Counted from the stretch's first letter, positions 16,733-25,529 are shown. The stretch is DNA of 64,000 nt from Anderseniella sp963700895 (GCA_963700895.1 CAVOZI010000018.1:54400-118399), one strand, 5' to 3'. Notes: generated from the letters alone by a model not told the origin. Numbers and translations are program-made.

Positions 16733-18037
16733 CTACTCCGCCGCCACCTTGACGCGCCCGGCCAGCGCGGGCGGCACGGGGCCGCCGGTGGCCCAGTCGA
16801 GCAGCTCCGCCGTGTGCACCACGGGAACGGCCGTGCCGCCGCCAATCTGCATCATGCAGCCGATGTTGCCGGCGGCGATGACCTCTGGCGTCAGCGCTTC
16901 CAGCGTCTTCACCTTGCGGTCCTTCAACTGCCTGGAGATTTCCGGTTGCATCATGTTGTAGATGCCGGCAGAGCCGCAGCACAGGTGCGGGTCGGCAGGC
17001 TCCAGCACGGTGAAGCCGGCCTTCGCCAGCAGCGTCTTGGGATGGGTCTTGATCTGCTGGCCATGCTGCAGCGAGCACGCCGCGTGGTAGGCCACCTTCA
17101 TGGCCGGAGCCTTCGGTTCGTTGAGCCCCAAGTCCAGCATCACCTCGGAAATGTCCTTGGCCAGACCGGCAACAAGCTTTGCATCCTCGGCCAGCGGGTC
17201 GCCCTCGAACATGTGGCCATAGTCCTTCACCGTGGTGCCGCAGCCGGACGTATTGATAACCACGGCATCAAGCCCGCCATGCTTTCGCACCTGCATCCAG
17301 GCGCGGATGTTGGCGGCGGCAGAGGCGTGGCTTTCACGGGTCTTGCCCATGTGATGGGTGAGCGCGCCGCAGCAGCCCATGCCCTTCGCAATGACCACCT
17401 CGCAGCCGTGCCGGGTCAACAGGCGGATGGTGGCCTCGTTGATGTCGGTGTTCAGGGCGCGCTGGGCGCAGCCCGTCAGCAGCGCCACGCGCTTGCGGCG
17501 TTCGCCTTGCGCGGGGAACACCTGCGGCTTGTCCATCGGGCTGGGCGAGGGCATGTCAGCGGGGGCCAGTTCCACCATCGCCTTCAGCCGGCCCGGCAGG
17601 TAGGCGTCGAACGGCTTGGCGAACTTCGCGCCGAACATGGCGAGGCGGAAGCGGTTGGGGTAGGGGATGATCTGCGACAGCAGCCAGCGCAGCATGCGCT
17701 CCGGCAGCGGGCGCCGGTAGGTATGCTCGATGTATTCGCGCGCATGGTCAACGAGGTGCATGTAGTGCACGCCGGAGGGACAGGTGGACATGCAGGCGAG
17801 GCACGACAGGCAGCGGTCGATGTGCTTCACCGTCTGCTCGTCGGCCGGGCGGCCGGTCTCGAGCATGTCCTTGATCAGGTAGATGCGGCCACGTGGGCTG
17901 TCCAGCTCGTCACCCAGCACCTGGTAGGTCGGGCAGGTGGCGGTGCAGAAGCCGCAGTGAACGCAGGTGCGCAGCACCTTGTTCGACCGCTTGATCATCG
18001 GATCGCGCAACTGCTCGATGGTGAAATTGGTCTGCAT
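16733..18037 (-). CDS. glcF: Glycolate oxidase iron-sulfur subunit GlcF
   Basis: Electron-transfer subunit of the membrane-associated glycolate oxidase, passing electrons from GlcDE toward quinone. Two 4Fe-4S motifs lie near the N terminus: CVHCGFCTATCPTY and CLSCLACMSTCPSG. The C-terminal half has two cysteine-rich CCG domains, seen as KGMGCCGALTHH and HLCCGSAGIYNMM. The 434-residue length is typical. It is last in the glcD-glcE-glcF operon, eight bases after glcE. A downstream gap of about 250 bases to the amber-stopped gene holds nothing recognisable. Confidence 0.95.
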   Translation of the reverse strand: MQTNFTIEQLRDPMIKRSNKVLRTCVHCGFCTATCPTYQVLGDELDSPRGRIYLIKDMLETGRPADEQTVKHIDRCLSCLACMSTCPSGVHYMHLVDHAREYIEHTYRRPLPERMLRWLLSQIIPYPNRFRLAMFGAKFAKPFDAYLPGRLKAMVELAPADMPSPSPMDKPQVFPAQGERRKRVALLTGCAQRALNTDINEATIRLLTRHGCEVVIAKGMGCCGALTHHMGKTRESHASAAANIRAWMQVRKHGGLDAVVINTSGCGTTVKDYGHMFEGDPLAEDAKLVAGLAKDISEVMLDLGLNEPKAPAMKVAYHAACSLQHGQQIKTHPKTLLAKAGFTVLEPADPHLCCGSAGIYNMMQPEISRQLKDRKVKTLEALTPEVIAAGNIGCMMQIGGGTAVPVVHTAELLDWATGGPVPPALAGRVKVAAE

Positions 18038-18045
18038 GTCTCGGA

Positions 18046-19179
18046 TTATCCCATGCGTCCGGGGTTCAGAATGCCGTGCGGATCGAACTTGGCGCGCAAG
18101 CCCTTCGAAATGGCCGCCAGCGCGGGCGGCTCGGGGTGGAAGACGCCCAGCCTTGCCTTGTTAGCCTCATCGGCGCGCACCAGCGTGGCGTGGCCGGAAA
18201 TGCCATTGACGAGCGTACGCACATCAGCGCCCGCCGGCACCCCCGCCCACACCTGCCCGCCGCCCCAGTCCATCTGCACTGCCGCGCCGTCCGGCAGCGC
18301 TGCGGCAACGGCAGGCCCGTCGGAGGGCTTGACCGAGAGGCGCCAGACATCGCCCTCGCCATCCGCCACCAGCTTGACGTCGCGCACGTCTGCCCAGGCC
18401 TGCTCGTTGGCCTTGCCGTTTAGGCTCACATCCACGTCACCGAACTTGCCCAGCAGTTCCTTCAACTGCCCAGCACGATACTTCACCGAGCCCTCGAAGC
18501 CTTCCACCCGGATCATAGTGACGGGCTCGCCAGCCGCCTTGTGGGCCGCGCCGGTCACGTCGAACGGCGAGGTCAGCGCCGCGCTCATGGCGTCCACCGC
18601 GCGCGCCGGGTCAAGACCGGCAATCGAGATCAGCGCCGACGCTTCCGGTGCGGGCAGCACCTTGAAGGCCACCTCGGTGAGCACGCCCAGCGTGCCATGG
18701 CTGCCGGCCATCAGCTTGACGAGATCGTAGCCGGTGACGTTCTTCATCACCCGGCCGCCATTCTTGATGACGGTGCCTTCGCCGTTGACGAAGCGGACGC
18801 CGATCAGGCTGTCGCGGCAGGCGCCGGCCTGGATGCGGCGGGGGCCGGAGACGTTGGCCGCCACCACGCCGCCGATGGTCGGCTTGCCGTTGGTGCCATA
18901 GAGCGCGCGGTGATCCATGGGCTCGAAGGGCAGGCGCTGGTTTTCCTTCGCCAGCGTCTTCTCGATGGTCTCAAGCGGCGTGCCGGCGGCAGCGACAATC
19001 GTCAGCGCGCCTGGCTCATAAAGAGATATGCCATTGAGACCTGACGTATTGAGCATCTCTCCGGTGACGCCATGGCCGAGGCCGGCGCGCGTGCCGCCAC
19101 CCCTGATTTGCAAGCGTGTCTTCTTCGCCGCCGCCGCCCTGATGGCCTCGGCGAGTGCGCTTTCCGATTTCGGGGTCAT
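18046..19179 (-). CDS. glcE: Glycolate oxidase FAD-binding subunit GlcE
   Basis: 377-residue FAD-binding subunit. The PCMH-type FAD domain shows GGVVAANVSGPRRIQAGACR and NVTGYDLVKLMAGSHGTLGV, both characteristic of GlcE. The start at 19179 overlaps the glcD stop as ATGA, indicating translational coupling. The frame extends further upstream but that part is a shadow of glcD. It works as one complex with GlcD and GlcF in oxidising glycolate to glyoxylate. Confidence 0.94.
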   Translation of the reverse strand: MTPKSESALAEAIRAAAAKKTRLQIRGGGTRAGLGHGVTGEMLNTSGLNGISLYEPGALTIVAAAGTPLETIEKTLAKENQRLPFEPMDHRALYGTNGKPTIGGVVAANVSGPRRIQAGACRDSLIGVRFVNGEGTVIKNGGRVMKNVTGYDLVKLMAGSHGTLGVLTEVAFKVLPAPEASALISIAGLDPARAVDAMSAALTSPFDVTGAAHKAAGEPVTMIRVEGFEGSVKYRAGQLKELLGKFGDVDVSLNGKANEQAWADVRDVKLVADGEGDVWRLSVKPSDGPAVAAALPDGAAVQMDWGGGQVWAGVPAGADVRTLVNGISGHATLVRADEANKARLGVFHPEPPALAAISKGLRAKFDPHGILNPGRMG

Positions 19180-20612
19180 GCGGCGCGGCGCTCCTTGGTG
19201 GTCACGAGCGGGAACACCTTGGCCGGATTGAGCAGCCACTTGCCGTCGAACACGTCCTTGACGCGCACCTGGGCCTCGATGTCGCCCTCGTTGTACTGGG
19301 TCAACATGAGGTCGCGCTTTTCCACGCCGACGCCGTGCTCGCCGGTCAGGCAGCCGCCCACTTCGACGCACAGCTTGAGGATTTCCGCACCCATCGCCTC
19401 ACAGGTTTCAAGGTCGCCGGGCTTGTTGGCATCGAACAGGATAAGCGGGTGCAGGTTGCCGTCACCGGCATGAAACACGTTGGCGACGTCGAGACCATAC
19501 TCCTTCGACAGCTCTTCCATCCGGCGCAGCACCAGCGGCAGCTGGCTGACCGGGATGGTGCCGTCCAGGCAGATGTAATCGTTGATCTGGCCCATGGCGC
19601 CGAAGGCGGCCTTGCGGCCCTTCCAGATGGCGGCGGACTGTTCCGGGCCGGTGCTTTCACGCAGTTCTGCCGGGTTGTGGCGCATGGCGATGGCGTTGAT
19701 CTTGTCGAGCTGTTCGCGGATCTCGGCCTCGGAGCCCTCGACCTCCACGATCAGCAGGGCCTCCACGTCCGGATAACCGGCCTTGGCGAAGTCCTCGGTG
19801 GCGCGGATGCAGGGGCGGTCCATGAACTCGATGGCGACCGGCAGCACGCCGGCCTTGATGATGTCCGCGACGCATTCACCGGCCACGTGCGAGGAGTCGA
19901 AGCCCATCAGCACGGGGCGCGCTCCTTCGGGCTTGGGCAGAATGCGCAAGGTCGCCTCGGTCACGACGCCGAGCTGGCCTTCCGAGCCGCAGATGACGCC
20001 GAGCAGGTCATAGACGGATGCATCCAGATGCGCCCCGCCAATGTCGACGATGTCGCCCTGCATGGTGACCATGCGCACGCCCATCAGGTTGTTGGTGGTC
20101 ACGCCATACTTGAGGCAATGGGCGCCGCCCGAATTCATGGCGATGTTGCCGGCGATGGCGCAGGCAAGCTGGCTGGACGGGTCGGGCGCATAGAAGAAGC
20201 CGTCCGCCTCCACCGCGCCGGTGACCGACAGGTTGGTGCGCCCGGTCTGCACCCTTATGTAGCGGTCGGCATAGTTGGTCTCCAGCACGCCGCTCATCCG
20301 CGACACGCCCAGCACGATGCTGTCTTCGGTGGGCAACGAGCCGCCCGCCAGAGAGGTGCCTGCGCCCCGGGGTACGACGGGAAGGCCTTCGGCGTGGCAG
20401 AACTTCAGCACCGCCGCAACTTCTTCCGTGGTGGCCGGCAAGACCACCGCCAGCGGCTGGCAACGATAGGCGGTCAGCGCATCGCACTCGTAAGCGCGGG
20501 TTTCATGAGGATCCGATATAACGGCCTCTGCCTCGGGCAGGACGGACTTTAGGCCCGCCACGATGGCCTCCTTGCGGGCCAGAATGGACTGGTTCGGTAC
20601 CGGCATTTCCAT
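19176..20612 (-). CDS. glcD: Glycolate oxidase catalytic subunit GlcD
   Basis: FAD-linked oxidase of 478 residues that oxidises glycolate to glyoxylate. The FAD-binding domain has LPVVPRGAGTSLAGGSLPTE and CAIAGNIAMNSGGAHCLKYG. The C-terminal FAD-oxidase domain ends with NVFHAGDGNLHPLILFDANK and LTGEHGVGVEKRDLM, the substrate and flavin-contact motifs of the GlcD/D-lactate dehydrogenase family. It is the first gene of glcDEF. The 245-base gap upstream, shared with the divergent monooxygenase gene, carries a long palindrome that may be its operator. No GlcC-type regulator is adjacent. Confidence 0.96.
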   Translation of the reverse strand: MEMPVPNQSILARKEAIVAGLKSVLPEAEAVISDPHETRAYECDALTAYRCQPLAVVLPATTEEVAAVLKFCHAEGLPVVPRGAGTSLAGGSLPTEDSIVLGVSRMSGVLETNYADRYIRVQTGRTNLSVTGAVEADGFFYAPDPSSQLACAIAGNIAMNSGGAHCLKYGVTTNNLMGVRMVTMQGDIVDIGGAHLDASVYDLLGVICGSEGQLGVVTEATLRILPKPEGARPVLMGFDSSHVAGECVADIIKAGVLPVAIEFMDRPCIRATEDFAKAGYPDVEALLIVEVEGSEAEIREQLDKINAIAMRHNPAELRESTGPEQSAAIWKGRKAAFGAMGQINDYICLDGTIPVSQLPLVLRRMEELSKEYGLDVANVFHAGDGNLHPLILFDANKPGDLETCEAMGAEILKLCVEVGGCLTGEHGVGVEKRDLMLTQYNEGDIEAQVRVKDVFDGKWLLNPAKVFPLVTTKERRAA

Positions 20613-20657
20613 GACTGTCGATCCTTTTGCCTTCCCTGGCGGGCTGATGGCCTCGCT

Positions 20658-20680
20658 ATTGGTAAAGTATTTTTACCAAT
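20658..20680. promoter_or_regulatory. Palindromic operator candidate between glcD and hpaB
   Basis: Perfect 9-base arms ATTGGTAAA and TTTACCAAT separated by GTATT. It sits 46 bases before glcD and 178 bases before the monooxygenase start, so it could control glcDEF. The TGGT...ACCA ends recall operators of GntR-family regulators, but the spacing is longer than for FadR or PdhR sites. The binding protein is unknown. Confidence 0.5.
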
Positions 20681-20857
20681 TCACCGTGCGCAATGCAAAC
20701 CTCAAAAGGTCTAATGCGAGCGGCTGCCTGTTAGGTTTTGCCTACCACTGACTGAGAAATGTTGTAGTTTGTCTAATCAGCGCCATACGCCACAGTGTGT
20801 CCTTCCGCAGTCATTGCGCAAGGCCACAGCATAATCAAGCCGAAGGAGCGAGGCAGG

Positions 20858-22378
20858 ATGATCAGAACTGGCGAGCAGTACAAGGACTCCATCCGCGACG
20901 GACGCGAGGTGTACATCAATGGCGAGCGGGTGAAGGACGTCACTGCCCATCCGCAGTTCAAGCCGCTCATCGACATCCGCGCCAGGATCTACGACATGCA
21001 GCATGACGCGGCCACCCGCGAAGTGATGACGGTGGTCGAAGACGGCGAGGTCAACGCCATCGGCAACGCCCTGCCCTATACCCAGGAAGACTGGTGGGCC
21101 AAGCGGCGCGCCACCGACACGGTGCTTGAAACGGTGGGCGGCGTCGTCACCCGCGTCGGCGACGAGACGGTGGGCGAGATGTGGTCGCTCTATGACGGAC
21201 AGGACGTGCTGTCCGAGATCGATCCGCAATGGGCGAAGAATATCGAGACCCATATTCATTCGGTGATTGCGCGCGACCCGTTCCATGTGTCGGCCAACAC
21301 CGACCCGAAAGGCGATCGCTCCAAGGCGCCGCAGGACCAGGACCCGGACATGCTGCTGCACGTGGTCAAGGAGACCGATGCCGGCATCGTGGTGCGCGGG
21401 GCGAAATATGAAACAGCGGCGGCCTACGCCAACCAGGCGTTCACCAAGCCGACCATCGCCAACTGGGGCAACGAGGCCTATTCCGATTATGCCGTCGGCT
21501 TCATCTGCAACCTCGACTCGCCCAACCTGAAGTTCATCTGCCGCACCGGCTTTGCCGGCCGGGCCGATGCGCGCGACTATCCCCTCGCCAACAAGTTCGA
21601 CGAAGTCGATACGCTGGTCATCTTCGACAACGTGCTGATCCCCTGGGAGAACGTGCTGTTCTACCGGCACACCAAGGCAGCCGCCTTCATCCGCGCCACG
21701 CTGCACCGGTATTCGGCGTTCGCGTTCGTGCAGCGCAACCTGAAGGTTGCCGACATGCTGATCGGGGCGGCCCTGTTCAATGCGCGCCAGACCGGCCTCG
21801 ACAAGCAGCCGGCGGTGCAGGAAAAGCTCGCCGAACTGGCCATGTACCGCGAGACGATCAACGCCCACCTGACCGCCGCGATCACCCTGGGCGAGCGCTC
21901 GCCCGCCGGGCTGATGATGCCGAACCAGTCGCTGCTGATGACCGGCCGTGTGCACGCCTGTTCGAACCTCTATGAAGCCATCAACACCGCGCGCGACCTG
22001 TGCGGCGGGCAGATCTGCGTGACCCCGGACATCGCGGCCTTCGAGGATGAGGCAACGAAGCCATGGCTGCAGAAGTACTACACGCTGAACGACGAGTGGA
22101 TGGCGGAAGACCGGCGCAAGCTGCTGGCGTTCGCCCGTGACCTGATCTCGTCGGACTATGCCGGGCACCGGCTGGCGTTCCAGATGTTCGCCCAGTCGCC
22201 ACGGTTCAACCAGATGGCAGCGATCTACCGCAATTTCGACTTTGACGGGCCGCTTGATTTCGTGAAGAAAGCAGCTGGCCTGTCGGACCGGGTGCGGCCG
22301 GGCACGAAGCGGCCGGCCGGTGACGGCGCCGTCAGCAAGTGGTTCGCGGACCGGAGCACCCTCAAGGCCGCAGAGTGA
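20858..22378 (+). CDS. hpaB: 4-hydroxyphenylacetate 3-monooxygenase oxygenase component, HpaB family
   Basis: FADH2-dependent aromatic hydroxylase of about 506 residues. Recognised by the N-terminal RTGEQYKDSIRDGREVYING, the central KYETAAAYANQAFTKPTI, and the C-terminal acyl-CoA-dehydrogenase-like helices with LIPWENVLFYRH. AAGGAG upstream of the ATG at 20858 decides the start; the longer frame has no such site. It uses reduced flavin supplied by a separate reductase, here almost certainly the next gene, which begins eight bases later. The exact phenolic substrate cannot be read, since HpaB relatives also take chlorophenols and other hydroxyaryl acids. It forms an operon with the reductase fusion and a LysR gene. 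Confidence 0.88.
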   Translation: MIRTGEQYKDSIRDGREVYINGERVKDVTAHPQFKPLIDIRARIYDMQHDAATREVMTVVEDGEVNAIGNALPYTQEDWWAKRRATDTVLETVGGVVTRVGDETVGEMWSLYDGQDVLSEIDPQWAKNIETHIHSVIARDPFHVSANTDPKGDRSKAPQDQDPDMLLHVVKETDAGIVVRGAKYETAAAYANQAFTKPTIANWGNEAYSDYAVGFICNLDSPNLKFICRTGFAGRADARDYPLANKFDEVDTLVIFDNVLIPWENVLFYRHTKAAAFIRATLHRYSAFAFVQRNLKVADMLIGAALFNARQTGLDKQPAVQEKLAELAMYRETINAHLTAAITLGERSPAGLMMPNQSLLMTGRVHACSNLYEAINTARDLCGGQICVTPDIAAFEDEATKPWLQKYYTLNDEWMAEDRRKLLAFARDLISSDYAGHRLAFQMFAQSPRFNQMAAIYRNFDFDGPLDFVKKAAGLSDRVRPGTKRPAGDGAVSKWFADRSTLKAAE

Positions 22379-22385
22379 GGCTTAA

Positions 22386-23552
22386 TTGGACGTCAGCCGC
22401 ATCATCGACCTGAGAGACCGTTTCCTGCAGGGCATGAGCTGCGCGGCGGCCACGGTGAACGTCGTCACCACGGACGGCCCTGGCGGGCGGGCGGGGGTGA
22501 CGGTGTCGGCCATGTCGTCGGTTTCTGCCGATGGTGATGCGCCGACGCTGCTGGTGTGCGTGCACGAGAAATCGCCGACCGCCCGCACCATCATCGAAAA
22601 CGGCTGCTTCTGCGTGAACGTGCTGCGGGACGATCAGTCCTACGTGTCGGACGTGTTCGCCGGGCGCAGCAGGACAGCCGACGGTGACAGGTTCAGCTGC
22701 GGTTCTTGGGTGACCATGAGCACCGGTGCCCCGCGCTTCGTCGATCCGCTGACGGCGTTCGACTGCAAGGTGAAGTCATCGGAGCGGGTGGGAACGCACC
22801 ATGTGTTCATCGGTGAAGTGCAGGACATGTTCCTGGCCACCGGCGGACACCCGTTGATCTACGCCAATCGCGCCTATGGCTCGCCGGTCAGGATCGCTCC
22901 GGCGCGCACCGGGCTGGCGCGTACGCCAGACGCGCTGCGCATCGGCACACTGCACACCTTCGGCCCCTACATCCTCCCCGCGATCCTGCAGGAGCTGGAG
23001 CAGACGGCCGGGCCGATCTCGCTCGACCTGCACGAGGGTGACCAGCGGCGGCTGACCGAGCTGCTGCGCGCCGGGGACATCGACCTCGCCTTCCTCTACG
23101 ACTTCGACATTCCCGACAGCCTGCAGGCAACGCCGCTTGCCACGCTGGCGCCCTATGTGCTGCTGCCCGACGGCCACCGGCTGGCGGCCCACGAGCGGAT
23201 TGCGCTGGCAGACCTGCTGGAAGAGCGCCTCGTGCTGCTGGACGCGCCGCCAAGCCGCGACTACTTCCTGTCGCTGTTCAACGGCGTTGGCGAGCCGAAG
23301 GTCGGCTACCGGGCGCAAAGCTTCGAGATGGTACGGGGCATGGTGGCGCACGGGCTGGGCTATTCGCTGCTGGCGACGAAGCCCGCCTCGGCCATGAGCT
23401 ATGACGGCAAGTCGCTGATCACCCGGGCCATACGCGACCCGATCCCGTCCGGCCGGCTGGTGCTGTGCCAGCGCCGTGGCGCCGTGCTCGACCGGGCAGC
23501 TTCGCGGTTCCGCGAGCATTGCATCTCCATCCTCAACGCGGCTGCGGCGTGA
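22386..23552 (+). CDS. Flavin reductase fused to a LysR-type ligand-binding domain
   Basis: One intact 388-residue frame with two different folds. Residues about 1-165 are a HpaC-type flavin reductase: VNVVTTDGPGGRAGVTVSAM, then CVNVLRDDQ, then GTHHVFIGEV. Residues about 184-385 are the effector-binding part of a LysR regulator without any helix-turn-helix: RIGTLHTFGPYILP, GDIDLAFLYDF, LVLLDAPPSRDYFLSLFNG. This second part is plainly related to the LysR protein encoded next. The gene should supply FADH2 to the HpaB-type enzyme upstream. The fused domain is a candidate substrate sensor controlling reductase activity. The start is a TTG at 22386 behind GTGAGG. Its stop overlaps the LysR start. 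Confidence 0.82.
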   Translation: MDVSRIIDLRDRFLQGMSCAAATVNVVTTDGPGGRAGVTVSAMSSVSADGDAPTLLVCVHEKSPTARTIIENGCFCVNVLRDDQSYVSDVFAGRSRTADGDRFSCGSWVTMSTGAPRFVDPLTAFDCKVKSSERVGTHHVFIGEVQDMFLATGGHPLIYANRAYGSPVRIAPARTGLARTPDALRIGTLHTFGPYILPAILQELEQTAGPISLDLHEGDQRRLTELLRAGDIDLAFLYDFDIPDSLQATPLATLAPYVLLPDGHRLAAHERIALADLLEERLVLLDAPPSRDYFLSLFNGVGEPKVGYRAQSFEMVRGMVAHGLGYSLLATKPASAMSYDGKSLITRAIRDPIPSGRLVLCQRRGAVLDRAASRFREHCISILNAAAA

Positions 23553-24499
23553 TGGCGTCCGTCCGCAATCCTCGCCTGCGGTTCACCCTGCGCCAGCTTG
23601 AATACCTGGTGGCGGTGGGCGAAGCAGGCTCCATCGCCGGGGCTGCGCAACGGCTCAACGTATCGTCGCCGTCGATCTCGGCCGCCATCAGCCAACTGGA
23701 AACCGAATTCGGGGTGCAGCTGTTCGTGCGCAAGCCCGCACACGGCCTTGCGCTGAGCCCGGCCGGGCGGCGCTTTCTGAACGAGGCCAAGCTGCTGCTG
23801 CGGCAGGGCGACAATCTCTACAACGTGGCGCACGAGCTGCAGCATGAACTGTCGGGCACCCTGTCTGTGGGGTGCATGGTGACGCTGGCGCCGGTGATCG
23901 CGCCGGAACTGTGCAAGTCGTTCATGGACGCCTATCCCGGTGTGAGGATCGAGCTGCACGAGGGAAGCCACGAGGACCTGTTGCGCAAGCTGTCCAACGT
24001 GGAAATCGACATCGCCCTGTCTTATGACATGGCCAAGCCCGACAACCTGTCTTTCGAGCCGCTGTCGGCGCTCACCCCCTATGCAGTCGTGTCGGTCAAC
24101 TCGCCGCTGGCCAGGCGTGACACGATTTCCCTGCAGCAACTGGCCGGCGAGCCGATGGTGCTGCTCGACCTGCCGTACAGTTCGCAATACTTCCTGTCGC
24201 TGTTCGAGGCACGTGGTCTGAAGCCGAACGTCATTGCCAGGTCACGCAGCCAGGACGTGATCCGCACCATGGTGGCCAACGACTACGGCTACACCATCCT
24301 CAATGTGCGCCCCAGAAGCACCATGGCGATGGACGGGCGAGCCCTGAAGACCATCAGGCTGAGCGAGAACCACAAGCCCACCTGCATCGGCGTGATGACG
24401 CTGGCCGGCACGGTCAAGCCGAGGATGCTGCTGACCTTCGAGGAACATTGCCGCAGGACCATCACGCCGGACTCCATACCCGGCATGGTGCAGGGCTAG
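23552..24499 (+). CDS. LysR-family transcriptional regulator
   Basis: 315-residue regulator. The N-terminal winged helix is FTLRQLEYLVAVGEAGSIAG followed by AAQRLNVSSPSISAAISQLE. The effector domain has LVGC/LSVGCMVTLAPVIAP-type start and VEIDIALSYDM and VLLDLPYSSQYFLSLFEARG, matching the fused domain of the preceding protein segment by segment. The start overlaps that gene's stop as TGATG, so translation is probably coupled. Likely effector is the aromatic substrate or product of the HpaB-type enzyme; the gene order suggests it controls this operon, although it lies inside it rather than divergent to it. Confidence 0.9.
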   Translation: MASVRNPRLRFTLRQLEYLVAVGEAGSIAGAAQRLNVSSPSISAAISQLETEFGVQLFVRKPAHGLALSPAGRRFLNEAKLLLRQGDNLYNVAHELQHELSGTLSVGCMVTLAPVIAPELCKSFMDAYPGVRIELHEGSHEDLLRKLSNVEIDIALSYDMAKPDNLSFEPLSALTPYAVVSVNSPLARRDTISLQQLAGEPMVLLDLPYSSQYFLSLFEARGLKPNVIARSRSQDVIRTMVANDYGYTILNVRPRSTMAMDGRALKTIRLSENHKPTCIGVMTLAGTVKPRMLLTFEEHCRRTITPDSIPGMVQG

Positions 24500-24572
24500 G
24501 ATCAGTTTGTTTCCCGTCGTCTCTGTACACTGATAAGGTCACGTGACCGGCAGTAACAGTGGAGGGCAGACC

Positions 24573-24995
24573 ATGGCGCTGGAGATAATAGGAGCAGGGT
24601 TCGGCCGTACCGGAACCAATTCACTGAAGCTGGCGCTTGAACAGCTCGGTTTCGGGCCATGCCATCACATGTTCGAGGTGCGGGACAATCCGGAACAACT
24701 TCCCGCCTGGGAGGCTGCCGCACGCGGCGAAGCCGTTGACTGGGATGCCGTGTTCAAGGGCTACCGTTCGCAGGTGGATTGGCCGGGTGCTGCATATTGG
24801 CGGCAGCTTTCCGGGCATTGCCCGCAAGCCAGGGTGATCCTGAGTGTCCGCGATCCGAATGACTGGTCGCAGAAGGAGAAGAACGACACAAAATCGAACG
24901 GCGAGAAGAAGGAATGGGGCGAAGAAAGCAGGAGCAGACAAGAGCATGGAGACGCGGACAAGGCGATGCGCGATGAGAATGGAGAAACGACATGA
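24573..24995 (+). pseudogene. Sulfotransferase-family protein, 5' part ending in an aberrant tail
   Basis: Starts MALEIIGAGFGRTGTNSLKL, where the Gly-Arg-Thr-Gly-Thr-Asn-Ser loop is the PAPS-binding motif of the sulfotransferase-17-like family. GGAGG precedes the ATG. The fold proceeds to VILSVRDPNDW, the 3'-phosphate site, at about residue 98. The next residues become a charged tail (QKEKNDTKSNGEKKEWGEES) unrelated to the family. The stop follows 10 bases before a second copy of the preceding 116 bases opens the next frame. The tail region (24867-25005) is A/G-rich and unlike its surroundings. Confidence 0.7.
24751..24866 (+). repeat. Direct repeat copy 1 inside the sulfotransferase
   Basis: 116 bases repeated at 25006-25121 with 9 differences, mostly silent. 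It codes for GYRSQVDWPGAAYWRQLS and on to VRDPNDW. The copies are separated by 139 bases of A/G-rich sequence. Divergence of about 8 percent argues against a very recent slip duplication. Confidence 0.85.
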
Positions 24996-25004
24996 GATGA
25001 TGCT

Positions 25005-25472
25005 ATGTTCGACGGCTACCGTTCGCAGGTGGACTGGCCGGGTGCCGCATATTGGCGGCAACTTTCCAGGCATTACCCGCAAGCCAGGGTGATCCTGAGT
25101 GTTCGCGATCCCAATGACTGGTTCGACAGCGTGCAGTCCACCATCGGTCCCTTCATGACCACCAAGCGGGGACAGCACGGCAATGACCACATGAACGCCA
25201 TCTCGCAGATGTGCGGAAAGTTCATCGCCCAGGATATTTTCGATGGCCGCCTCAATGACAGGGACCACGCTGTCGCCGTGTTCAAGGCACATACAGCCGA
25301 AGTCACGGCAGCAATTCCCCGCGAACGGCTCCTCGTCTACGAGACCGGCAGCGGTTGGGGCCCGCTATGCAGCTTCCTCGGCGTGGCAGAACCCGATGAG
25401 CCCTATCCGCTGACCAACAGCACCAAGGAATTTCAGGAGCGCGTTGCCGCCAGGCAAACAGGAGACCAGTAG
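25005..25472 (+). pseudogene. Sulfotransferase-family protein, 3' part
   Basis: 155 residues that lack the N-terminal PAPS loop. It begins at the repeated segment (FDGYRSQVDWPGAAYWRQLS), passes the 3'-phosphate motif VILSVRDPNDWFDSVQ, and completes the family fold to LLVYETGSGWGPLCSFLGVA. Joined directly to the first ~60 residues of the preceding gene, it would make one normal protein of about 215-230 residues. So this is either one gene disrupted by a segmental duplication plus insertion, or two tandem paralogues that lost opposite ends. On its own it should not bind PAPS. Confidence 0.7.
25006..25121 (+). repeat. Direct repeat copy 2
   Basis: Second copy of the segment at 24751-24866, 107 of 116 bases identical. 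Changes include Gly to Arg and Cys to Tyr in the encoded Leu-Ser-(Gly/Arg)-His-(Cys/Tyr) stretch; most others are third-position. Confidence 0.85.
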
Positions 25473-25529
25473 CGGCAAAGGCACTGCATGCATGGAGTGC
25501 GAAAAGTTCGCGAGTTTGAGGGCGAGCAA

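Noticed and set aside
16814..18730. A 638-codon open frame on the plus strand opposite glcF and glcE
   Set aside because: It is a mirror of two well-conserved genes in G+C-rich DNA; its residues are His/Gly/Arg/Gln-rich without domains.
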